Source of the DNA: Labilithrix sp.
GTDB lineage: Bacteria > Myxococcota_A > Polyangia > Polyangiales > Polyangiaceae
NCBI GenBank assembly: GCA_019637105.1
Contig: JAHBWF010000033.1
Coordinates: 1 to 58,489 of the forward strand
Direction of reading: 5' to 3'
DNA length: 58,489 nucleotides
Shown here one piece after another: positions 34,437 through 41,563 of the stretch. The notes beneath the pieces are model-generated. The model made no database searches. It was given only the letters and a program-made list of their open reading frames with translations, and was not told the origin of the DNA. The stretch's first letter is position 1, and every line of letters begins with the position of its first letter. The position numbers and the translations under genes are program-made.

Positions 34437-37400
34437 ATGGCTCCCACCGGCCCGCAGCTTCCGGGCATCCACATCCTCGACGAGCTCGGACGGGGCGCGC
34501 ACTCGGTGGTTTACCGAGCGGTCCAGGATGGGACCGCCTGCGCCGTGAAGCTGCCGAGCGTGAAGGCGCGCTGGACGCGCTGGATCTACCGGGAGGCCGT
34601 GGCGCTCGCCCGGGTCAAGCACCGCGCGCTCCCGGCGGTCCTCGAGGTCGGCGACATCGACGGCCTGCCGTACCTCGTCATGGAGCTGATCCGCGGCGAG
34701 ACGCTCGCGAGCCGGATGCAGACGGAGCGGCTCGAGGAGGGCGTGTGCGTCGCCCTCCTGAGCGAGCTGCTCGACGCGCTCTCCGCGGTCCACGACGCCG
34801 GGCTCGTCCACCGGGACGTCAAGCCGCGCAACATCATCATCGAGAGCGGGACCGACGCGCTCAAGCTCGTCGACTTCGGCTTCGCGACGCCGATCGAGCG
34901 GCTCGGGCGCGAAGACGCCGCGGGCACGGCGGCGTACGCGGCGCCCGAGCAGCTCGTGATGCCCGGGCGGGTGGACGGGCGCACCGATCTCTTCGCGGTC
35001 GGGCGGGTCCTGCTCGAGTGCCTGACGGGGAAGCCGCTGTCGACGCGGACGGGCTTCGGTCCGTTCGGCGCGGACGCTCGCATGGAGCTCATCGCCTCTG
35101 CGGTGTCGGTCGGCCTCGCCGAGATCGTCGCCGGACTGCTCGAGCGCGACCCGGAGGACCGCTACGCCGAGGCGCGCGCGGTGAAGGCGGACCTCGAGCG
35201 GATGGCGCGCGGCGAGCCGCTCCTCGGGCCGGCCGGCTACGAGGTCGATCGCCGCGCCATCCCGCTCGTCGCGCGCGACGTCGAGCTCGAGCAGGTCGTC
35301 GACTTCCTCGGCGGCGGGTCCGATCGGCGCGCGAGGGGAGGCGACGCCGAGCCGTCGGCCCGCGACCGCGGCGTGGTCCTCGTCAGCGGCAAGCGCGGCG
35401 CCGGCAAGACGCGGCTCCTCTCGTTCGTCGCGGGACAGGTGCGCGAGCTCGGCGCGGTCATCGAGGTGAAGTGCACGAGGAACGACGCGCCGCTCTCGTC
35501 GCTGCGCCGGATCCTCGAGGCGCACGTCAGCTCGACGAAGCGGCGAAGCCGAGCGGTCAGCGCCGACGACGACTTCCTCGCGAGCCTCGGCAAGCTCGCG
35601 CCGGTCGCGACCGTCATCGCCCCGAGCCTCGGCGGCGCGCCGAGCGGAGAGCCCCGCGCCGAGAGCGTGCCGCCGAGCAACGCCGCCGGCGAGACGCTGT
35701 CGGAGGGCGCCGCGGAGATCCTCCTCCGCCTCGCCGGGGGCCGGCCCCTCTACTTGTTCATCGACGACATCCAGTGGATCGACCCGGCGAGCGCCGACGC
35801 CTTGATGCGCGTCGTTCACCGGATCGGCGAAGCGCCGGTCGTCTTGTTGCTCGGCGCGCGATCGGACAGCGGCGGAGAGCTGGCGGCGCGCTTCGCCGCG
35901 GCGCAGCCGAAGCGGACGCTGCGCGTCGATCTCGGGCCGCTGACCGAGACGCAGGTCGGCGCGCTCGTGGCCTCGCACCTCGGCGAGCCGACCGCGAGCG
36001 AGGCGCTCGTGCGGCGCGTCCACGCGATGGCCGACGGGACGGTCCTCGGCGTCCTCGAGGTGCTCGGCGCGTTCCTCGACGCGGGCGCCGTCCGGCCGCA
36101 CTCTCGGGCGTGGCTGTTCGACGTGGCCCGCGCCGACCGCGTCGTCCTCCCGAGCGGGGCGCTCGCGCTGCTCGGCAGGCGGCTCGGAGAGCTCCCGGCG
36201 GCGACGCAGCGCGTGCTCGAGGCCGCGGCGGTGATCGGGACGTCGTTCGAGGACGAGCTCCTCGGTCGCGTGGTGGAGCTCTCCGTCGACGACCTCGGGT
36301 TCGGAATGGCGGCGGCGCGGCGCGCGGGGCTCGTCGAGCCCGACGGAGACGGCTGCCATCGCTTCGTCCACGACAGCCTCCGCGAGATGCTGCTCGACGG
36401 GATCGACGCGTCGACCCTCAAGAAGCTCCACCAGCGGGTCGCCGAGGCGCTCGCCGCCGAGGGCGCGACGAACGTCGACGCCTTGTGCGCGATCGCGCTC
36501 CATTTCGTCGCCGGCGAGATCGAGCGAGACCCCTCGCGAGCCCTCGACGCCTGCCGCGCGGCCGCGAGGGCGGCGCTCGAGCGCTTCAGCAACGAGACGG
36601 CGCTCGAGTTCCTCGAGCACGCGAAGAACGCGGCGGCGCGGGCGCAGCGGCGGCTCGACGCGCAGCACCACCGCGCCGTCGGCGAGGCGCAGCTCCGGCT
36701 CGGGAGGCTCGACGAGAGCCTCGCGGCGTTCGAGGCCGCGCTCGAGTGCTCGGCCGACCCGAAGGAGCGCGCGACGCTGCTCGGCCGGCTCGCGTGGGTG
36801 TACCAGACGCGCGCCGAGCCCGCGCGCGCCTCCCAGATGCTCGAGCGAGCCTTCCTCGCGCTCGGCGTGCGCATGCCGGTCGGCACCGTCGGCTCGGCCG
36901 CGCGGACCGCGGTCGCCGTCGTCGGCGCCAAGGCGCGGAGGTTCGTGGAGCGCTCGGCGCGCAAGCTCGGGCGCGACGAGCTCGAGCTGCTCTCCGGGCT
37001 GCACTACCAGAACGCGCGGCTCGGCCTCGAGTACGGAGAGCCCCTCCGCCTCGTGCAGAGCAGCGCCGAGGCCGTCGAGCTGAGCAAGCAGGGCGCCTCG
37101 GCCCGGGCCACGGCGCGCGCCCGTGCGATCCACGGCTTCGTCCTGAAGGCGCTCCGTCTCCACGACGCGAGCGCCCGCGAGTTCGCGAGCGCCGAGGCGA
37201 TCGCGACGGAGCAGTACGACCCCGTGACGACGGTCTTCTGCCTCCAGCTCCGCTCCTCCGCGGTGCTCTTCGCCGGCGAGCTCGATCTCGGGATGACGCT
37301 GGCCCGCGAGTGCGTCGACATCTTCGGGCCTTGGCTCGAGCTCAACGAGTTCTGCTACCACATCGCGAACGTCGAGATGATCCAGTCCGGGCGCGGTCGG

Positions 37401-39851
37401 TCGCTCGAGTCGTGGTCGTGGCTCGAGCGAGGCCTCGATCGACTTCGTCGCAGCAAGACGCGGCCGGCCGTCGCCGAGTACCTCTTGCACCGCGCGCGCG
37501 CCACGATGGCCGCGCTGGGCCGGGAGCCGAACAGCGATTGGCTCGCGGAGCAGCTCGTGGCGGTCTCGCCGACCAACGCGGGGCAGGGGTTCCACCGCCT
37601 CCTCTCCTGGGGACCGCGGGCGCGCTGGTACGTCGAGCGCGGCGATCTGGGCGACGACTTCGACGACCTCGTGCGCGCCTTCGAGGGCGAGGGGTACGAG
37701 GCGAGATCGGTGCACCCCGTCGTCTCGGAGTACTACCTCGCGCTCGTCCACGCCCGGATGTTCCAGGCGCTCCGCGCGAGCGCCCTCGAGCGTGACCGAT
37801 TCGTCCTCGCCCTGCGCCGCGCGATGACCGACCTGCGCTCCATGGCGAGGATCCCCGTGCTCCGCGCGCACTTGCTGCTCGCGGAGGGCTGCCTCGCGTG
37901 GCTCGAGGGGAACGATCGAAAGGCGGACAAGGCGCTCGCCGAGGCCGAGACGCTCGCCGACCAACAGAGCTGCCCGTGGGTGCTCTACGGCGTCGCTCGA
38001 ACGCGCGCGCACAGGCTCCGCGGCGCCGGGCGCGGAGACGCCGCGCGCGACCAGGCCCGCATCGCCGAGACGCTCGCGCTGGAGCACGGCGCGGTCCACC
38101 GCGCGCGCTGGGTCCGCGAGGAGTTCGCGCTCCCCGCGCCGGTGCCGGAGGTCACGGCCGTCGAGCGCTCGACGAGCAGCCGCCGCTCGAGCCGGACGAA
38201 CCGGCAGCTCGCGGCGCTCCTCCACGTGGCGCAGGCGCCGCGGCGCGACCTCAAGGCCGAGCAGCAGGCGGGCAGGATCCTCGACGAGCTGATGAGCTCG
38301 ATCAACGCCGCCCGCGCGGCGATCTGGTTCCAGCCCGAGCCCAACACGACCGGCACGGCCGTCTTCCGGCACCGCGGCAGCGACCTCTCCGTCTCGGTCG
38401 GCGCGGACTCCCCGCGCGGCGCCCTCCTCCGCGCGGTCCACCAGTCGGGGGAGCCGTGGCCGCCGCTCGACGGCGGCTCGTGCGCGTCCGGCGACCACCC
38501 GTTCGACCCGACGCGCGCGCTCGCCGTCCCGCTGACCCTCTACGACAAGCCGGTCGGCGCGCTCTGCATCGAGCGCACGGACGGCGACCCGCCGTTCGTC
38601 CTGGACGATCGCTCGCTCCTCGTCCTCCTGTCGCACCAGGTGCCGATCACGCTCGAGATCGCGCGGCTGCTGTTCGAGCGCGAGCAGCTCACGACGTCGC
38701 TCCAGCAGGCGAAGAAGATGGAGGCGATGGGCCAGCTCGCCGGCGGCCTGGCGCACGACTTCAACAACATGCTCGCCGCGATGAAGGTCGCGCTGTCCGC
38801 GGCCCGCGAGCGCGCGGCGCTCGACGCCGAGCTGACGATCGAGCTCGACATCATCTCGCAGGCGACGACGCGCGCCGCCCAGCTCACGAGCCAGCTCTTG
38901 AGCTTCTCGCGTCACCAGCCGGTGCCGGTCGCGGTGCACGACGTCAATCAGCTCATCTCCACGCTCGAGCCGATGCTCCGGCGCGTCGTCGGGCCCAAGG
39001 TCATCGTCTCGACCGATCTCTCGCCCGCGGTCGACGCCGTCGAGGTCGATCAGGGCAGCTTCGACCAGGCGCTCGTCAACCTCCTCATCAACGCGCGCGA
39101 CGCGATGCCCGGCGGCGGGACGCTCAAGATCACGACGCGCAACGTCGTCCTCGGCGAAGCCGAGGCGCAGCGGAACAGCCTCGCGCCGGGCGCCTACGTC
39201 GAGGTCGAGGTCGCGGACACCGGCGAGGGCATGAGCGCCGAGACGCTCTCGCGCATCTTCGAGCCGTTCTTCACCACCAAGCCCTCCGGCAGCGGGAGCG
39301 GCCTCGGCCTCGCGATGGTGTACGCCTTCGCGCGCAACTGCGGCGGCAGCATCGACGTCTCGAGCGAGCTCGGGCAGGGGACGCAGTTTCGCCTGTACCT
39401 CAAGCGCGTCGAGCGCCGGCGGCCTTCGCGTCCCGTCCGTCCGACGTCCAGCGTGGCGGCGCCGCCGATCGTCACGCACGAGGGGCCCGACACGATCCTC
39501 GTCGTGGACGACGACGATCTCGTGCGGCGATCGATCGCGAAGATCCTCGAGCGCCACGGGTACCGCGTCGTCGCCGCCAGCGGCTCGAACGAGGCGCTCG
39601 ACGTCGCGCGCGAGCAGGGCGAGCGCATCGGCCTCGTCATCCTCGACGTCCTGATGCCGGGCGTGACGGGGCCGGAGCTCGGCCGGCGCCTCTACGATCT
39701 GAACCTCTCGGCGAAGCTCCTCTTCGTCTCGGGCTTCTCGCCGGAGAGCATCCCGATCGAAGAGGCGCACGTCGCCGCCGAGATGCTCCTGCAGAAGCCG
39801 TTCTCGCAGACCGCGCTGCTCGAGCGCGTCCGCCAGCTGATGCACCACTGA
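34437..39851 (+). CDS. trifunctional Ser/Thr kinase / AAA ATPase / GAF sensor histidine kinase with receiver
   Basis: 1804-aa signalling fusion. Residues 10-270: Ser/Thr kinase (GRGAHSVVYRA, HRDVKPRNIII, VDFGFATP). About 285-600: STAND/AAA-like ATPase (Walker A SGKRGAGKT, Walker B LFIDDIQWID). About 640-1230: TPR-like helical repeats. About 1285-1410: GAF domain. About 1430-1660: histidine kinase (GLAHDFNNML with phospho-His near 1440; ATPase boxes NLLINARDAMPGGG, VADTGEGMS, GSGSGLGLAMV). About 1685-1800: receiver (VVDDDDLV, phospho-Asp in VILDVLMPG, Lys in LLQKPFSQ). Such hybrids are frequent in myxobacteria and cyanobacteria. ATG 34437 is preceded by an in-frame GTG at 34434. It lies 78 nt after YcaO, possibly part of that transcript. 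Confidence 0.93.
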   Translation: MAPTGPQLPGIHILDELGRGAHSVVYRAVQDGTACAVKLPSVKARWTRWIYREAVALARVKHRALPAVLEVGDIDGLPYLVMELIRGETLASRMQTERLEEGVCVALLSELLDALSAVHDAGLVHRDVKPRNIIIESGTDALKLVDFGFATPIERLGREDAAGTAAYAAPEQLVMPGRVDGRTDLFAVGRVLLECLTGKPLSTRTGFGPFGADARMELIASAVSVGLAEIVAGLLERDPEDRYAEARAVKADLERMARGEPLLGPAGYEVDRRAIPLVARDVELEQVVDFLGGGSDRRARGGDAEPSARDRGVVLVSGKRGAGKTRLLSFVAGQVRELGAVIEVKCTRNDAPLSSLRRILEAHVSSTKRRSRAVSADDDFLASLGKLAPVATVIAPSLGGAPSGEPRAESVPPSNAAGETLSEGAAEILLRLAGGRPLYLFIDDIQWIDPASADALMRVVHRIGEAPVVLLLGARSDSGGELAARFAAAQPKRTLRVDLGPLTETQVGALVASHLGEPTASEALVRRVHAMADGTVLGVLEVLGAFLDAGAVRPHSRAWLFDVARADRVVLPSGALALLGRRLGELPAATQRVLEAAAVIGTSFEDELLGRVVELSVDDLGFGMAAARRAGLVEPDGDGCHRFVHDSLREMLLDGIDASTLKKLHQRVAEALAAEGATNVDALCAIALHFVAGEIERDPSRALDACRAAARAALERFSNETALEFLEHAKNAAARAQRRLDAQHHRAVGEAQLRLGRLDESLAAFEAALECSADPKERATLLGRLAWVYQTRAEPARASQMLERAFLALGVRMPVGTVGSAARTAVAVVGAKARRFVERSARKLGRDELELLSGLHYQNARLGLEYGEPLRLVQSSAEAVELSKQGASARATARARAIHGFVLKALRLHDASAREFASAEAIATEQYDPVTTVFCLQLRSSAVLFAGELDLGMTLARECVDIFGPWLELNEFCYHIANVEMIQSGRGRSLESWSWLERGLDRLRRSKTRPAVAEYLLHRARATMAALGREPNSDWLAEQLVAVSPTNAGQGFHRLLSWGPRARWYVERGDLGDDFDDLVRAFEGEGYEARSVHPVVSEYYLALVHARMFQALRASALERDRFVLALRRAMTDLRSMARIPVLRAHLLLAEGCLAWLEGNDRKADKALAEAETLADQQSCPWVLYGVARTRAHRLRGAGRGDAARDQARIAETLALEHGAVHRARWVREEFALPAPVPEVTAVERSTSSRRSSRTNRQLAALLHVAQAPRRDLKAEQQAGRILDELMSSINAARAAIWFQPEPNTTGTAVFRHRGSDLSVSVGADSPRGALLRAVHQSGEPWPPLDGGSCASGDHPFDPTRALAVPLTLYDKPVGALCIERTDGDPPFVLDDRSLLVLLSHQVPITLEIARLLFEREQLTTSLQQAKKMEAMGQLAGGLAHDFNNMLAAMKVALSAARERAALDAELTIELDIISQATTRAAQLTSQLLSFSRHQPVPVAVHDVNQLISTLEPMLRRVVGPKVIVSTDLSPAVDAVEVDQGSFDQALVNLLINARDAMPGGGTLKITTRNVVLGEAEAQRNSLAPGAYVEVEVADTGEGMSAETLSRIFEPFFTTKPSGSGSGLGLAMVYAFARNCGGSIDVSSELGQGTQFRLYLKRVERRRPSRPVRPTSSVAAPPIVTHEGPDTILVVDDDDLVRRSIAKILERHGYRVVAASGSNEALDVAREQGERIGLVILDVLMPGVTGPELGRRLYDLNLSAKLLFVSGFSPESIPIEEAHVAAEMLLQKPFSQTALLERVRQLMHH

Positions 39852-39905
39852 GGCCCCGGCGCAGCCCGACCTCGAAGGCGCGCGGTCGTCGACGCCTCGG
39901 AGGGG

Positions 39906-40214
39906 CTACCGACGTCGCCGCGTCGGGGCGCCGGCGCACCGCCGTCGGACCGGCGACGAGGTCTCGCGGACGATGACGTTGATGACCTCGTCGTCTTGCA
40001 CCGTGAAGCAGAGGTCCGGCGGGGACGGCGCCGGCGCCGGCGTCAGGCACGGCTCGAGCAGGAGGCGGAGGACGAGGCCGACGCGGAGGCGCCGGCGCGG
40101 GCTCGTCGGGAGCGGCAGGACGACGACCACGTGACGATCCCGCACCTCCACCAGCCGACCGACGAACATCTCCAGCGACGTGCTGTTGGGCGGGCGCTTG
40201 CCGGGGCCGTTCAC
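39906..40214 (-). CDS. hypothetical protein behind an AT-rich promoter
   Basis: 102-aa frame with beta-strand-like stretches (EMFVGRLVEVRDRHVVVVLP, LRVGLVLRLLLEPC, DLCFTVQDDEVINVIVRETS) and a basic C-terminus (VRRRCAGAPTRRRR). No family recognised. The start is uncertain: GTG at 40214, just inside the stop of a possible upstream mini-ORF (ATG at about 40275), or the ATG at 40172, or a TTG at 40286. The strong promoter just upstream argues that something is expressed here. Confidence 0.5.
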   Translation of the reverse strand: MNGPGKRPPNSTSLEMFVGRLVEVRDRHVVVVLPLPTSPRRRLRVGLVLRLLLEPCLTPAPAPSPPDLCFTVQDDEVINVIVRETSSPVRRRCAGAPTRRRR

Positions 40215-40278
40215 TGGACGCAACTCGGCGATCTCCCGCGCATGCCTCCCGACGGCCTCGCGGCCGCCGGCGGGAGCA

Positions 40279-40335
40279 TACGTCAAATACGATTATATTA
40301 ATCAAGTTGGTTAATTCGGTAAATTAAATGAAAGC
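40279..40335 (-). promoter_or_regulatory. strong AT-rich promoter with 19-bp operator-like dyad
   Basis: An AT island in a GC-rich genome. On the minus strand it has a perfect TATAAT (40297-40292) and a TTACCG 19 nt upstream as a weak -35. ATTAATCAAGTTGGTTAAT (40297-40315) is an imperfect palindrome (ATTAAnCAAnTTGnTTAAT) abutting the -10, the place for a repressor. It points at the 39906 gene. Confidence 0.65.
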
Positions 40336-40468
40336 TTTGGATGCGGCAGGTGGACGCGCTTGCGCTCCCCGTCGAGAGGCGGCCCGAGAGGCCGCTCGTC
40401 GGGTCTCGTCCGGCCTCGAGACGGCGACGTCGTACCGGCGGCTCGTCCCAGGGCCGCGCCGCCCGCCC

Positions 40469-40804
40469 TCACGCGCGACGGCGGCGTACCCACCGGCGCG
40501 CGAGGAGGGCGAGCGCGGCCGCCGCGAGGATCCCGCCGACGGCGAGGGAGGCGCGGATCATCGAGCCGCGCCGCTCCCTCCTTCGGCGGCGGACGATGCC
40601 CTCCTCCGGCCGCGGTCCGGCGGGACCCGCCGCGAGCTCGGCGGCCGAGGCGTCGGCGAACGTCCACCCCAGGCCCTCGTCCCCGCCCGCGAAGACGCGC
40701 ACGACGACGACGCTCGTGCGCTCCCAGGTGAGCGTCGCGTCCGACTCGGGCTGCTCCGTCGGGACGACGTAGACGTCGGCCTCCACGCGCTCGATCGAGC
40801 TCAT
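40469..40804 (-). pseudogene. truncated enolase-superfamily (mandelate racemase-like) N-terminal fragment fused to a small membrane segment
   Basis: Residues 1-57 (MSSIERVEADVYVVPTEQPE, then SDATLTWERTSVVVVRVFAG and GLGWTFADASAAELAAG) match the N-terminal capping domain of mandelate-racemase/muconate-cycloisomerase-type enzymes. The catalytic barrel is entirely missing; I see no part of it in any frame nearby. The frame instead runs through an Arg-rich stretch into a 30-residue segment (MIRASLAVGGILAAAALALL then basic residues) that could be a separate single-helix microprotein starting at 40561, with GGAGGGAG upstream. Most likely a decayed enolase gene. Confidence 0.65.
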
Positions 40805-40941
40805 CGTCGCGCCCATCTCCGGCTGGCGTGCTTGACCATGGCCGCAGGTCCACGCGTGCAACCGTCGGACCCGCCTCTCGGCCGTCCTTCACGCGGACCG
40901 CGCGGGTACGCATCGTGCACCCCGACGGCGCGGAGGCCACC

Positions 40942-41403
40942 ATGAAGCTCTCGGACGTCATGCATCGGAACGTAGAGGTGATCGCCGGCGACACGACCGT
41001 GCGCGAGGCCGCGAAGCGGATGAGCAACCTCGACGTCGGCTCCTTGCCGGTCTGCCTGAACCAGCGCCTCGTCGGGCTCCTGACGGACCGCGACGTCGTC
41101 GTGAGATCGATCGCGCGCGGCGACGACCCGGACGAGACGCGCGTATCGGACGTGATGACGAGCAAGGTCGAATGGTGCTTCGAGGACGAGTCCATCGAGG
41201 ACGCGTCGCGCAAGATGAGCGGCCGCCAGATCCAGCGCCTCGTCGTGCTCGATCGGGAGAAGAAGCTCGTCGGCATCGTGTCGCTCGCCGATCTCGTCTG
41301 CGGGCACGGCGAGACGCCGGCCGTGACGCAGACGATCGAGGCGATCAAGGCTCCGACCAAGCCGTCCGCGGTCGGGGTCAGCGCGGGGCAGGCGGGGCGC
41401 TGA
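40942..41403 (+). CDS. CBS-domain pair protein
   Basis: 153 aa, two CBS motifs in tandem (residues 5-60 and 72-130). The sequences VMHRNVEVIAGDTTVREAAK and VGLLTDRDVVVRSIARG are the first repeat; VMTSKVEWCFEDESIEDASR and LVGIVSLADLV the second. CBS pairs bind adenosyl nucleotides and gate partner proteins. Start ATG at 40942 with GGAGG 5 nt upstream. It is followed after 160 nt by a P-type ATPase in the same direction, a plausible regulatory partner (inference). The enolase fragment lies divergently upstream. Confidence 0.9.
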   Translation: MKLSDVMHRNVEVIAGDTTVREAAKRMSNLDVGSLPVCLNQRLVGLLTDRDVVVRSIARGDDPDETRVSDVMTSKVEWCFEDESIEDASRKMSGRQIQRLVVLDREKKLVGIVSLADLVCGHGETPAVTQTIEAIKAPTKPSAVGVSAGQAGR

Positions 41404-41563
41404 GCCTGCTGCGGCGCGCCCGACCACGAGCGCACGATCGAGAGCCGCGGAGCCCCCGCGGGCAGCGAAGGCGCTCGCCCGCCGTCGCTCCGCGGCGCGC
41501 GCGCGTCCAGGCCGACGCGCGCAGCTCGACGATGCGCGCACGACGGTTGCATTCGATGCGCGG

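Noticed and set aside
33045-39848. A 2,267-codon open frame on the minus strand opposite the signalling fusion
   Set aside because: Antisense shadow of the kinase/ATPase/histidine-kinase gene, with no motif and Arg/Glu/Leu/Ala-biased composition.
40214-40277. A 20-odd codon leader ORF (ATG near 40275) coupled to the 39906 gene
   Set aside because: It has no Shine-Dalgarno and no distinctive codons; I mention it only as a start-site possibility.
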